From Inonotus obliquus (Eukaryota > Basidiomycota > Agaricomycetes > Hymenochaetales > Hymenochaetaceae), in contig JAJHTX010000005.1 of assembly GCA_032164295.1 (NCBI GenBank), positions 2,542,001 through 2,606,000 on the forward strand: a stretch of 64,000 nucleotides of DNA, written 5' to 3'. This document shows positions 1 through 11,370 of this stretch, in pieces; position 1 is the first letter of the stretch, and every line of letters starts with the position of its first letter. The notes beneath the pieces are model-generated. The model worked only from the letters and a program-made list of their open reading frames with translations, made no database searches and had not been told where the DNA came from. The translations under genes and the position numbers were made by a program.

Positions 1-1560
1 CGTCTGACGGTCATAAGCTGTGGCGAGAGCTCGTCGCATTTGTGGCACTTATCCGCGTCTCGACCTCGATCGTAAGCCGTGGCGTTCATAACGATTATTC
101 GCCGGTATAATAATATCGGTCAATAAAACTGTCAGCAAGCACGTTCGGGAGAGGCTCTAGATGATGTAAAATTAAGAAAGTCACATCATGCCTAAGGAGA
201 GAAGTAAAAAGCGGCGATCAATCCAAAGGAGATAATTTTAACCAGAAAAGCAACCGATTTTTCTTGTGCACCAGCGTAGGGGTGTTGTGGAATAAAATTG
301 TATGGTAGACTTACCGTACTCCAGAACGAGAAAAATCCATTGAAATACAACTGCCGGTTCTCTGAGTAATACCTTGAGTTGGACAGTAGTACCCGTTAAC
401 GGTGAGACTTACCAGACCTGTATCCCAAGCTCGTCTACTCGCCCGAAGCTGTCCTACTCATACGTTTCATTTTTCTGCCAGTGCAACTCGTTGCAAAGTC
501 TTGCAGGGAGAAGACTTCGCCACAACTTTTCGTAGCTATACGTCCTTCGATGTTTCCATCATTCTCGCTAGCCCTCGCATTACAAGCGACTTGTGTTCGT
601 CTTCATTTCGTTCTGGTGAGCGGAAGACAAGGGTTTCTGTACCCTTGGAAAATGTCCTAAAGCGGCGAGGGTAAAATGAAATTGCTTACGCAACAGAACA
701 GTGATCGGCTTTTCCCGTTGGGACATTAGTTCCAACTCCGACTGAAACCAATGATTCCGCTGCTGATACTAAGTTCACCACTGAACTCCGTCCCAAACAG
801 ACGAGTCACCTAGCTACAGTACTCCGAGAGTCTCGAGGCGGCTAGTTGGACTGCACGTCTTGCAGAGGTGCTTTGTATCCATCGCGATATAAATACTGAT
901 TCACCCGCACAGTACTAGTGATAGAAAACTAAATCAATTCATGCAGGCTTATCATGTATATATACTGTACAGCTGGCATGCCATACGTACTACGTAAGCG
1001 AAGAAATCCTAGGTGATATACCGCGTTGTCATTACTTGTACACACGTCTTCCGATGGACATTTGCTGTGCCGATGTCTTCGTCGTCGTCGTCGTCGTCGT
1101 CGTCGGAAATAATGGAAACCTCTTCGCCAGGCTGGAAACTTTACATCAACTCGTCAAAGCTAGTGCGTTGACGCGAATGCCACTGACAATCCATCCGGGT
1201 ACTGACTACTTGCTGCATAGTCCTTTTGATCCGGGAATGGTACTAGCATTCTAGCTCTCCCCGCATTCAATTCCATCTCTCTGAACATATCCCGTTGCAC
1301 ATGGCCGTTGTGTGGTGGCATGAAGCACAACGCTACATGGTATTAGGATGACATAATCCGGGAGTATCAAGAATATTAAGAATCGAAGACGATAACATAC
1401 GCGCCTCTACTACAACATGCATCAGGACTCCTGAGAGCGGGTCCCGATCGTCAGACATCGTCTATATGGTGACGACGTTGATGATGCAAACTGAAGCCTA
1501 TGCGATCGCTGACGGAAAATATGATGTAACGTGTTTAGGATCGGGCTGGTTTCAAAAACA
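1..1560. other. Non-coding left edge with a GTC trinucleotide run
   Basis: I recognise no gene here. Open frames in the stretch are short, lack family motifs and have no convincing splice partners. The one clear structure is a GTC/CGT trinucleotide run at about 1078-1105. It is read as a valine run in one short frame, but nothing else supports that frame as a gene. The last 100 bases are the promoter side of the small gene that follows. Confidence 0.5.
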
Positions 1561-1568
1561 TATATAAA
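1561..1568 (+). promoter_or_regulatory. TATA box of the small hydrophilic gene
   Basis: TATATAAA lies 95 bp upstream of the ATG at 1656. The same TATA-to-ATG spacing of about 90-135 bp occurs at most F-box genes in the window. The downstream leader is rich in C, A and T, as is usual for fungal 5' leaders. Confidence 0.5.
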
Positions 1569-1655
1569 CTCGTCGCTCATCAGAGAGGACTCTTTAACAT
1601 CGCCCGTATTCCACACACTTCACATCACACCTCACACCACCGAATCTTGTCAGTC

Positions 1656-2010
1656 ATGGAACGCGACTCTGATTACTCTCCAAACGACTCTTTCACTCCT
1701 GAAAAGCGCGCCTACGGCGACGTCTCTGGCGGTGCCACCCGCAATGCCACTTACGAAGATCGTGAGGCACGCGAGAGCGAGAAATCTGGACGCATCTCAA
1801 AGCGTGAGTACTTGGCCCTCTCGTCCAAACTGATCTAGTCCGTCTTACATAATGCGCATTCGATTTTGGTCAGGCGAAGTAGAAGATCTCATTGAAGATG
1901 CCGGAAATGTAGGCGAAGTGAGAGGCACTCGAAACCAGGGCAAGAGTAATGATGCGTACAAGCAGGAGCGTCAGCTTGATCAAGCACTCTCCGACGAGGG
2001 TGCTATCTAA
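1656..2010 (+). CDS. Small hydrophilic protein of unknown function, two exons
   Basis: I do not recognise this gene. The model is exon 1 1656-1803, a 70-bp intron 1804-1873 (GTGAGT...CAG) and exon 2 1874-2010, giving 94 residues. Splicing removes an in-frame stop and joins the frames cleanly. The protein is highly charged (many Glu, Asp, Arg, Lys), rich in Ser, Gly and Asn, and lacks hydrophobic segments, signal peptide and cysteines, so it is probably disordered and soluble. The N-terminal half has acidic and Ser/Pro-rich stretches; the C-terminal half alternates charged residues and ends in EGAI. The ATG at 1656 is chosen because it is the first in frame, follows a CA-rich leader and lies 95 bp after a TATA box. 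A small stress- or chromatin-associated protein is possible, but nothing in the sequence proves it. Confidence 0.6.
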
Positions 2011-2804
2011 ACGTACCTGTAGAAATATGCATACAGGCGCAGCATATGTATGTATGTTGATCGCTTAGTTGTACCAGAATGAGAGACAGGCTAGTCTATA
2101 ATGATAAGACACATCTTGAACTTATAGTCACAACAAGTGTTTTGTTTTCGTTTACTGTTAGCTTGATAGATGAACTCAACTCAAGTGTATTCTTTGTTCC
2201 GTCCGTGCATGTTGCATGATCCTGTCTTACTGACAGGGATTCACTGCTCCAGTCTACATTCACGGGCTACGCACACGCCATTTCAATGACGCAGATAAAC
2301 ACGAGTTCTCGGTTACTGCATTTCCAGGTGGTTTGGAAGCGGCTCACGACGTACGAACAAGAGTATCGGATCTTCAACTGAAAAGGGACATATACTTTGC
2401 CATAATAAAACACGCAATCCTAATCGTCGCTGAGACGACTAGGTTAACTCGGAAGCAAAGCAACAAGTCCGCTTCTCAGACTGGCCCGCGTCCTCTCCGA
2501 GACTCGCATCGGGGGATACGCATCACGCAAGCGTCTTTTTGTCCGGGTGGCCTCGAAAATATTCTAGTTGGGCTTGACTATGGGTCACTATTGGGAAAAG
2601 TTAAGCTAAGACTCTACCACAAAGAGCGTTGAAGTCAGGCATTTGTCGCAGTTTTAGTCGGAGTTGTATCACGCACCGTAATAGGTAACGCCGATCAATA
2701 TTCTCCGTTTTGCCGCGTTGTTCCGGCCCGGGTCGGCTGAATTTTCGACCTTTCCAAAGGTGCGGTACGACTGGTGGTCTGGTCTGGTACTGCAGTAAAC
2801 CGAC
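2011..2804. other. Intergenic, no gene recognised
   Basis: This is the 3' flank of the small gene followed by unique sequence. A 99-codon plus-strand frame at 2333-2632 has no recognisable motif and starts at a non-ATG codon, so I do not call it. Confidence 0.45.
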
Positions 2805-3370
2805 TCCCCGAAACGAAACGAAGACATACAGACCACAAGATTTTCGTAATATGAAGGCGCTCGCATCGAAATATCAAGGACACCTGTGGCTTCGAGAAGG
2901 CGGTGAAGGGAAGACTTTAGGCTGATTGGGCTGGTCAACTTGGGATACACGCACTGATTCTAAGATGCAAAGGGCCACACCACACCACACACTACAGAGA
3001 GGTCGGGGACGAATCGGCGAGTCTGGGCTATGGTGGGGTACATGGGTACCGCTGCCCAACTCGAGGCATTACTCAGAGAGCCAGTTGGTATACTTGGTAT
3101 GAACGTGCCGCATTGTGCTGTGGATGTAGGGTAAGTCTGTCATACGATCATCTCATAACATCCCTATGCGCTGGTGCATAAGAAAAACCCGTCTCTTTCC
3201 TGGCTGTGACCGTCTCTACTCTGTGTTCTGCTCTTTGGATAGATCCTATCTTCCTACTTATCTCCTCAGGCATGATCACGAATTCTCATCGATCCGCGTG
3301 CGGTCTGCTTCGCGGATTACCATGCATATGGAGAATCATGGAATCCCGTAATATAAAGCAGAATCGAAAC

Positions 3371-3486
3371 GTGGCCGGGTGCCACCAGAGTGTGGAGGAC
3401 GAAGAGGCCTTGCCACTGCTTGTGGCCGACAGGCGGTCAAGTTGCAACACAACTTTGGTGACCTTTACTGTAAACTCTTTATATAC
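3371..3486 (+). promoter_or_regulatory. Conserved F-box promoter module with TATA-like element
   Basis: A block starting GTGGCCGGGTGCCACC and ending in GAGGCCTTGCCACTG and GTGGCCGACA (3371-3436) is followed at about 3478-3485 by TTTATATA, roughly 115 bp before the ATG. The same block precedes the gene at 7847 almost unchanged. A divergent form precedes the minus-strand gene starting at 43454. Conservation between distant paralogues suggests function, but shared descent alone could explain the A/B pair. Confidence 0.5.
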
Positions 3487-3593
3487 TACCCACGGGCTTT
3501 CCAACTACATACACTGTACCTCTCCCACCCACCCCATCCCCGCCTACTTGAGAACCGTCACCTAGCCCTCTCCACCAAAACCCTCTCCAATCC

Positions 3594-5024
3594 ATGCCTC
3601 ACCTCCAGTCTAGTTCCACTCGCCCACCCGTTCACGTGGATGACTTGCCCTCTGAAATCCTGCGAGAAATATTCATTGCGACCTTTCCACCCAAGATGTT
3701 CGAACCATGTTCGAGTCTCAACTCGAGAGAAACGATCTCGCCGCCCCGTTGTCTGTCTCATGTCAGTCGTCGTTGGCGAAGGGAAGCTCTTTCGTATGGC
3801 GAATTGTGGTCGTACCTCTTTCTCACCGATCGTGAAATTGCGCGGAACTGTCAGAATTCTCTCGAGTTGTTCTTGACATTCCTCGAGAGAACGAATAATC
3901 TGCCCATCAATTTTCGCCTTCTTATCGGCCGAGCCGGTCCTCTTGCCCAAAAGCCGCAGCTCGTTGCCGAGCGAATGTTGTCGATTCTTCTAGAGCAACA
4001 ACGGCGATGGAGGATCGTTGGGATCATTTGGTATGGTGAAATTTCCCCGGACTTCCAGCGGCTGCAGGTTTCGGACATCCCCTTCGTCAAGTCTTTGACT
4101 CTGTCCACGAGAATGTTCTCGCCCGACGGGAAGGACAACTTTAAGTGCCATCCAGTGCATATCGACATTAGTCGTTCTCCTCAGATTGAATCATTGAACG
4201 TCTTAGGTGACTATCGTCTCGAGCTTGGCAGGCTGCCGATATACGAGCTATTGGAAAAATGCCAACTTGAGCCACATTCTGCCGCGGAAGCCTCATACAC
4301 TGAGGGTGCGAAGTTGTGCTTGAAAATCCTGGATCTTGCCCCCAATTTGCACTGCATGAAGTTTATCAAGGGGCCAGAGGAGGAAGACGCCGACATCGGA
4401 CTGCCGAGATTACATCAGCTCAAAGAGCTGTACCTCCGTCACGGGTACGCGTCCATGGAGGTGATTGAGAATTTGCACGTGCCCGAGCTGGAAAAGCTGG
4501 AGTACGTTTGGCACACTGATATATGTCAAGGGCTCACGCTCCTGGGCATGATCGAACGGTCGCATCCACCCTTGACTTGTTTGAGGGTCTCCCACATTCC
4601 AGACGATGATACCATGCTGGAGATACTCCGTCTACTTCCCACCCTCGTAAAGCTTAGCATTGACACGTGCTATGATGCGACAGGTTTACTCCGTGGGCTA
4701 GAGGTACGGAATAGAACGGGCGGCGGGCATGTTGGTCCTGACGAGGATGATGCGGTGCTATGCCCGCGGCTACGTTATCTCTGGCTTCACATGGCGATGA
4801 GATACCCTGAAGAAGAACCAGATACCGAGGCTCCGTATGCCTTACATTCTATGCTCGCCTCTCGCACGGAGGTCATGGGGACGCTCAACAAGGTCTTCCT
4901 AGAGACGAACCGCTTCCGGCTGGACAAACATCCCGAGATTTCACTCGATAGTTGGGACCACGACCTTATCGAGGAGCTTTTCGACTTTGGTGGGTACGTT
5001 TTAATCGAGACGGGGGAGGACTGA
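3594..5024 (+). CDS. F-box protein with LRR-like body (locus A)
   Basis: Single-exon gene, 476 residues. An F-box-like domain covers about residues 13-60: VHVDDLPSEILREIF opens it and LSHVSRRWRREALSYGEL closes it. By family knowledge this part should bind Skp1 in an SCF ubiquitin ligase. The rest is a repetitive alpha/beta body with LRR-like strands such as LHQLKELYLRHG and MLEILRLLPTLVKL, expected to select the substrate. The C-terminus ends in GGYVLIETGED, a variant of the Gly-Gly/acidic ending seen across the cluster. The start is the first ATG, about 115 bp after a TATA-like element, and it aligns with the start of the paralogue at 7847. There is no signal peptide or membrane segment. The substrate is unknown; a nuclear or cytosolic location is inferred. 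Confidence 0.88.
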   Translation: MPHLQSSSTRPPVHVDDLPSEILREIFIATFPPKMFEPCSSLNSRETISPPRCLSHVSRRWRREALSYGELWSYLFLTDREIARNCQNSLELFLTFLERTNNLPINFRLLIGRAGPLAQKPQLVAERMLSILLEQQRRWRIVGIIWYGEISPDFQRLQVSDIPFVKSLTLSTRMFSPDGKDNFKCHPVHIDISRSPQIESLNVLGDYRLELGRLPIYELLEKCQLEPHSAAEASYTEGAKLCLKILDLAPNLHCMKFIKGPEEEDADIGLPRLHQLKELYLRHGYASMEVIENLHVPELEKLEYVWHTDICQGLTLLGMIERSHPPLTCLRVSHIPDDDTMLEILRLLPTLVKLSIDTCYDATGLLRGLEVRNRTGGGHVGPDEDDAVLCPRLRYLWLHMAMRYPEEEPDTEAPYALHSMLASRTEVMGTLNKVFLETNRFRLDKHPEISLDSWDHDLIEELFDFGGYVLIETGED

Positions 5025-6767
5025 CGCGGCATTGGAAGATGGCTGAGCAACGTATGGATTGCATTAGAATAAATAGCTCTCCCTTCATTGTAGAATTTAT
5101 TTTGTAGGGCGAATGGAGGATGATAAAGCCTACTGATCTCAGAATTAACGGGAGCGAATCCTGTCTCGTGACGAATCCGAGAGGTGTAAGGAGTCTGATC
5201 TTGAGCGCGATCAACAATAGCAGAAGCTAATGTAAGGAACGCAGTTCCTGAAATTACGGCACGAGTATGAGAACGAAACAGGGAGATCTGTATGAACGCT
5301 AGATTACGGTAGAGAAAGAACTTCGCAACGATCAGCCGATCCCCTCCCGCGGGCAAAGCTGGTACTGTTCGCATTAATATATGTAAACAAATATCCACGC
5401 TGGAATACTTCCTTGACTGAAAATGATGGAAAGGATGAATAGGTGCGTTCATTGCAGGACCGTAGCGATGTCTCCTCTCGCCTTCAGAGTCTAAGTAAGA
5501 CGCTCCAGAACAGGGTCGTAAGAAAGCTGTGAGCTAATGTACGAGAAGTGGAGAGCTGAGAAGAAAAGCGCGATGGTATGCGGGAACAAAGAACACAAAA
5601 GAGGCAAAAGAGGCAAAAGAGGAGCAGAAACACGAAAAGGAAAAGCCGATTAGGTGTTGGATTTTGTAAGCTCGCTCTTCAAACAAACAGGAAGCACCGC
5701 CGCAGGGAACACATCGAGAATTGCTAGGGGAAACTTTTTCTTTGGCTTGTCGAACGAAGAGGATGGATTTTCGGGTGCCCGTGACTCGTTGAACGTGTGG
5801 CAGGAGTACGTGCGTGAAGACGTGAAGACCGAGTTAAACTTCGCGGAGACGCTGAGACGATAAAAAATCCTGGGGTTGAATTTGAAGGAGCTAATGATAA
5901 GGATATCGAAGGGGTATGGGCATGGAAGAACTTGAAGCTCTGCTAGAAGCGGATAAGAATGACGAATAAGCACGAAAGGGAATTCTGAATGGCACGATCG
6001 TCAAAATAATGCTACTATCAAGCGAAGTACTCCGTATGCGCAATAGGAACACTGGACACCATCCGACATTTTATCATCAGATGAAGACGTCAAGGATGCA
6101 TCAAGTTTTGTGAGTGCGGTGCCGTGCAAGTCCGCGAAATGAAGCTTCTTTCCGAGTCAGACACCCACTTCAACACTGATTACCTTTGACTACTTCAAGT
6201 CAGCGTCTTACCGGAGATAGAGATACATTCCTGGTTGACTCTACTTCGCCGTAATGTTCTTCCGTTGCTCGGCTTCATATACCTTTTCAATTAAGGCAGT
6301 CGACTCACTAGCCTCGTGTCTTCTTGGAATGCACATGACGATACACGGAAGTATCTGGAGAAGCAGAGCGTTTCGGAGTGTATTTCTGTGGTAAGCTTTT
6401 GTTTCACATACAGGCACCGTGTGCTTTGTCTAACTCACGCTGCTAGCTGTGAAGGGCGAGAGTTTGTATTGTTGTGCTATTGCGCTTATACAGTGCCACC
6501 TATACGAGGCTAGTATGATTGTCATGGATTGTGAGCAAAAGTATGAGGTTTGCTTCCATTGCGGCAATCCGTTCAGGAGCATGCATTAGACTGCGCTGGA
6601 CATATTTACCCTTATTTCCTAACTTGGATACACTGCATGCGTGGTCTAAAGAACGAATTGTCCTCGTGAGGCCAGGAGCCAGGAACAGTGGAGTTGCATT
6701 ACATAATATTATCCACCTTGTTATTTTTGTGATGCACCCGCTTGCATGGTTGCATGGAAAGTTGAAA
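5025..6767. other. 3' flank of locus A and spacer, no gene recognised
   Basis: The first 950 bases resemble 9275-10180, the 3' flank of locus B, so they belong to the duplicated segment. Short frames on both strands (for example 4787-5452 minus and 5654-5863 plus) are not conserved as open frames in the other copy, which argues against coding. From about 6000 to 6767 I see nothing recognisable. Confidence 0.5.
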
Positions 6768-7089
6768 TTCCCTCACCGAGACGAAACGAAGACATACAGA
6801 CCACAAGTTATTTGTAATAAGAAGGCGCTCGCGAGTCGTCGAAATAACAGGGACACCCGTAGCTTCGAAAGTGGTGGTGAAGGAGTTTTGCTAGACTTTA
6901 GTGTTGCATTGGCTGAGAAGCGAAGGAGGTTGGTCAACTTGGGATACGCGCGCCGAAGAATCAAAAGGCTGCACCACACCACAGAAAGGTCGGGGGAGAG
7001 TCTTCGAGTCTGTGCTATGGCGGGTATATGGGTACTGCTGTCCAACTCGAGGAACTACTCAGAGCCAAGTGGTATACTTGGCATGAATG

Positions 7090-7432
7090 TATCACTCTGC
7101 GCTTTCTCGGTTTGCTCCAAGAGTATTCTTGTTAATCTAGTTTGTGCACTGTAAGCAACTTTCTGAGGGAGAATGGGCGCCGGCTGCCTCTATCAGCCCC
7201 GGCTCCCAGAGTCCACCCGACATCGAGCTTCGAGATGCTCGACAGGGCGGGTGGGCTCTGCAGGAGCAGAAAAACATGAGGGAGAGGTGGGTGGGTAGCG
7301 AATTTGCTTGTATTGAGAGCACTAATGTTGGCGCGCGGAGGTGGCGGTTTGGGAACAAGATGTTTTCGGCTATTTCCGCCACCTCCGCGCAGACTACAAT
7401 CTTTGGTAGCACGCCACCAAAGATTTTCTAAT
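7090..7432. mobile_element. Hairpin-rich insertion, possible foldback element
   Basis: Comparison with copy A (about 3060-3150) shows that the two copies match up to about 7088 and again from about 7432, with about 340 bp extra here. The insert holds two perfect inverted repeats side by side: 15 bp, GCGCGGAGGTGGCGG at 7333-7347 against 7376-7390, and 10 bp, AATCTTTGGT at 7398-7407 against ACCAAAGATT at 7416-7425. A third, imperfect pair lies at about 7207-7260. I see no clear target-site duplication or long terminal inverted repeats, so the class is uncertain. It could also be ancestral sequence lost from copy A. Confidence 0.4.
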
Positions 7433-7626
7433 TGTGAAGTGGATCTAGGGTAACATCCCAAAGCGCTAGCGCATCTTAGGTATGATCACGACCTTCTTAC
7501 TTTTACACTATCTAGACTAGAGCCTCTTCCGAACACTGGACTTTTCATCGATCCGGTCTGCTTCGCCGCGGATTACTATGCTGCAGGAGAATCATGGAAT
7601 CCCGTGATATAAAGCAGAATCAAAAC

Positions 7627-7741
7627 GTGGCCGGGTGCCACCAGAGTGTGGAGGACGAAGAGGCCTTGCCACTGCTTGTGACCGACAGGCGGACAAGTTG
7701 CGACACAACTTTGGTGGCCTTTACTGTGAGCTCTTTAAATA
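7627..7741 (+). promoter_or_regulatory. Conserved F-box promoter module with TTTAAATA
   Basis: The same GTGGCCGGGTGCCACC...GAGGCCTTGCCACTG block as upstream of locus A (7627-7692) is followed by TTTAAATA at 7734-7741, 106-113 bp before the ATG at 7847. It is intact although the gene it serves has a stop codon. Confidence 0.5.
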
Positions 7742-7846
7742 CCTCCTACAGGCTCTCGAACTACACTGTACCTCTCCCATCCACCCCATCCCCCACCTAC
7801 TTGAGAACCATCACCCAGACCTCTCTACCAAAATCATTCTTAAATC

Positions 7847-9274
7847 ATGTCTCACCTCCAGTCTAGTTCCACTCGCCCACCCGTTCACGTGGATGATTTA
7901 CCCTCTGAAATCCTGCGAGAAATATTCATCGCAACATATCCTCCAGAGCTGTTCGAACTAGGTTCGGATGTGAGTCCAGAAGAATCGATTTCGCTACCTC
8001 GGCGTCTGTCTCATGTCAGTCGCCATTGGCGAAGGGAAGCCCTTTCGTATGGAGAATTGTGGTCGTATCTCACTCTTACCCATCGTGAATTCGAGCGGAA
8101 TTGGCAGACTTCTCTCAAGTTGTTCTTGACATTCCTCGAGAGAACGAATACTTCGCCCATAAATTTTCGCCTTCGTATCTACCCAATCTATACGTTTCAG
8201 CCGCGGCGCGCTGTCGAGAGAATGATATCATCTCTTCTAGAGTAACAACGGCGATGGAAGAACGTTGCGCTCACTTGGCGTGGCGAAATTTCCCGGGACT
8301 TCCAGCGGCTGCAGATTTCAGATGTCCCTCTTGTCAATTCGTTGTATTTGCACGTAGAAATTTTTTCGCGCGACGGGGAGGACAATACCACGCGCACTCC
8401 TGCATATATCGACATTAGTCGTTCTCCTCGGATTGAAGTGTTGGACCTCTCGGGTGACTATCGTCTCGATATTGGCGAGCTTCCGACGTACGAGTTGTTG
8501 AGGGATTTCAAACATCAGCCGCGTTATCTTCCACAAGAATCATACACTAGTAGTGCGGAGATATGCTTGAAAATCCTGGATCTTGCCCCCAATTTGCAAC
8601 ACGTGCATCTTAGCTTCTCCCCACAATGGGCAGAAATGGGGAGATACAATATCAATATCGGAGAGCCGAGATTGCATCGGGTCAAAGAGTTGGACCTCAA
8701 CGGTTACCTGTGCATCGGAGTGATTAAGAATTTGCACGTACCCGAATTAGAAAAGCTGAGATACATGAGCACCGATGTATGTAAAGGACGCACGCTCCTG
8801 AGCATGATCCGACGGTCGTATCCACCCTTGACTTGTTTGAGGGTCCCCTATATTCCAGACGACACTTTGCTGGAGATACTCCATCTACTTCCCACCCTCG
8901 TCGAGCTGGAAATCTACTTGTGCTTTGGTGCGGCAGCTTTATTCCGTGGACTGACGGTAAGGAATAGGACGGACGTCGGGAATATCAGTCCTGACAAGGA
9001 TGAGACGGCGCTATGCCCGCGACTGCGTTCTCTCCAGGTGTACATTCTGGGGTCGTTCACAGACGAATCAACGACTGAGCATACAGATGCCTTATTTTCC
9101 ATGCTCGACTCGCGCATGGAGATCATGGGGACGTGTAACAAGGTCATCCTTAAGGGATTTCGCCGGGTGCCGGAGGAACGTACTGAAGTTTTACTTATGC
9201 GACGGGATCACGACCAAATGAAGAAGTTTCTCGAGATTGGTGGTTGTATGGCTATTAAGATGGAGAAGGACTGA
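7847..9274 (+). pseudogene. F-box protein, disrupted by one nonsense codon (locus B)
   Basis: Paralogue of locus A with the same start and F-box (VHVDDLPSEILREIF...). Codon 133 is TAA at 8243-8245, where locus A has CAA in the shared context CTAGAG-CAACAACGG. Downstream the same frame stays open for 343 more codons, keeps all LRR-like segments (EILHLLPTLVELEI and others) and ends at 9274. One C-to-T change therefore explains the break, and the loss must be recent. Without the stop the product would be 475 residues. An intron skipping the stop is conceivable but is not supported by any conserved splice sites. Readthrough or transcript editing cannot be excluded from DNA alone. Confidence 0.8.
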
Positions 9275-11370
9275 AGCGACGGCGGAAGGCGGGCGGAGGG
9301 AAATGTATGAACTCTTTCAGTCTCCCTTCAATGTAGAATGTCTTCGTTATTGTAGTGAATATAGAGTGTAATAAAGGCCACTTCAAGTTATCTCGAAATT
9401 AGTGAGAGCAAATACTGTCGTGATGAATCCAAAAGGTACAAGATTATAAACCCGGGTCAACAATAGCAGAAGTTAGTAAGGAATGCAGTTTCTGGAATTA
9501 CAGCACGAGTATGGGAAGGAGGTACTGAGACCGATTATGGCAGAGAAGAGCTTCTCAACAATCAGCCGATCACCTCCCGGCCGTGGGAGCAAAGCACGTC
9601 CGCATTGATCATTCACGCTGAAATACTCCCTTGACTATAAACGATGGAGAGGATGAATATGTGAGTTCATATCAGAACCGTAGAGCAATAACCGATCTCG
9701 CCTTAGAGTTGAAGGAAGATGCTCCAGAACAGAGAGGAAAAAGATCTGTGAGCCGGTGTACGAAGTAAAGAGCAAAGCACGCGGAAGAGGTAAGAGGGAA
9801 TCTGTTCCCGGTGTTCCGGTCCGGAAACACGGAAAAAGCCGTCCCCGTTCAAGTTGGACTGCGTAAGCACTTTCGTCCTGCTGCTTTCTATTCAAACTCA
9901 AACTGAAGCACCGCCGTACGCATTGTTAAATGGAACGAACAAAGAGGGCGTGACCATGAACGGATTGTGTATTTGCGGGCGCCCACGACTCATTGTCACG
10001 CGAAGGGCTCGTTGCAAGCCTTAGGATCTTTGGAAAGGCTGTATCGATGAATAGACTGGTGACTAGCAGAGTCCCCGGCTTCCGTGTATGGGGAGGTGCT
10101 GGTCTGTCAATATATTCGAGGAGGCTGAGGATGGTACTGAACAGTTTGCTCCGAGTCATGTCCATCTGACGAGTCAAAAGTTACCCTTGTCTTCTGTAAT
10201 ATCAATGCTCTACTCAAAGTCGCTAGACTTAGAGTTCGCTAGTGTAGTTTCTGGACCTGACAGTTACCAACCCCTCACTATGATCAATCCTAATTATACC
10301 ACCGTCGGCGCAATACGAGAAACTTCAGGTTCTCTTTAATAGAGTCACAGTATCTCTCAGGCTGACATGCAATTCCTGAGTCTTTCAATAAGAACAAACA
10401 ATACGAGTGCGAGGTGGACACCTGCGTTTACCTCGGGCCTTGATCACTAATTTCTGATTCGAACTACGAGGCACATCGATCATAGAAAGCCCATCCAGGC
10501 GTCGTGGGCGGGTAATTGCGGCCGGATGGACCACTCGCGCCAGAGTGGCTTCGTACAAGACAGCTTGGCGAAGATACGGTAGCCTTATAGCTTCTAAAAT
10601 AATCAGTCGAGGCCATCTGAACAAGCCTTTGTGGACGGCTAGTAGCTCTCTGCGACGCATGTCCATTATGATCAAAAAGGCTCGAACCCTTTTCTTCAGC
10701 TCATCATTCTTCATTTATTGTTCTTCTCATCGGAGCTTGGTACTTGATATGCCATCATACTTGAAAGGCTGACCTCCTGCTTCATGGTCACTGGTTTTGT
10801 GATGTATACATGACGTTAAAATTGATATGTCGCCAACTTCCCGAATATGAACTCGGAATGGACAGACTAAATAATAGCGCTATTCACAAGAATAAATAAA
10901 GGTCGTGGTGGTACGAAGGCCAACGTTGCGTTGGCGCTCTGGTATTCATTACATGGCATTCCTTGTCTCGCCCGATACATAATCACCATGCTTAGGTTAG
11001 GGATCTTATTTTCTTATTATCCAGAGACCCCAGAGCCGATCAATGTAAGAAAGTCAGGCGGATTATTGTGTCACAGAAGAGAAAAACACAGACACCAGCA
11101 TTCTAAAACACCACAGTAGGTGGCTCGGGTGGCCATATCACATCATATCGGGGTATGTATACTGGGCCAATGCCAATGGCGTACCAAACAAGGGCCTTGG
11201 GCTGCCTCGTTCACAGCAATTTTTACGGTTTTTGCGATCCATAAATTGTATAAATAGAGCCCACAGAATGTCTCCTGACATGTAACGATCCCCTTCACCT
11301 ACTACTACTGCCCCTACCCACCTTCTCAAGAGCCGTCACCCGACTCTATCCATCGAACCACTTCCAAAGT
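9275..11370. other. Intergenic, no gene recognised
   Basis: The first 900 bases are the duplicated 3' flank shared with locus A. The remainder (about 10180-11370) is unique. Several 75-110-codon frames occur, but none has a family motif or plausible exon partners. The stretch just before 11371 acts as leader and promoter for the next F-box gene; a possible TATA element, TATAAATA, lies at about 11248, some 120 bp before the ATG. Confidence 0.4.

Larger units (their letters stand above)
2805..6000 (+). repeat. Direct segmental duplication, copy A
   Basis: Copy A pairs with copy B at about 6768-10180. The left edge is a shared stretch (CGAAACGAAGACATACAG at about 2816 and 6782). Homology continues through the promoter, the F-box coding region and several hundred bases of 3' flank. 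The offset between the two start codons is 4253 bp. Edges are by eye and the flanks are interrupted by small indels. Confidence 0.7.
6768..10180 (+). repeat. Direct segmental duplication, copy B
   Basis: This is the second copy of the segment at 2805-6000. It contains the nonsense-disrupted F-box locus at 7847 and, between about 7090 and 7432, roughly 340 bp absent from copy A. The flanks have drifted more than the coding region. Confidence 0.7.

Noticed and set aside
4787..5452. 221-codon minus-strand frame under locus A and its 3' flank
   Set aside because: Half lies antisense to the F-box coding sequence and the other half is not open in the duplicated copy near 9275-9900. No motif is present.
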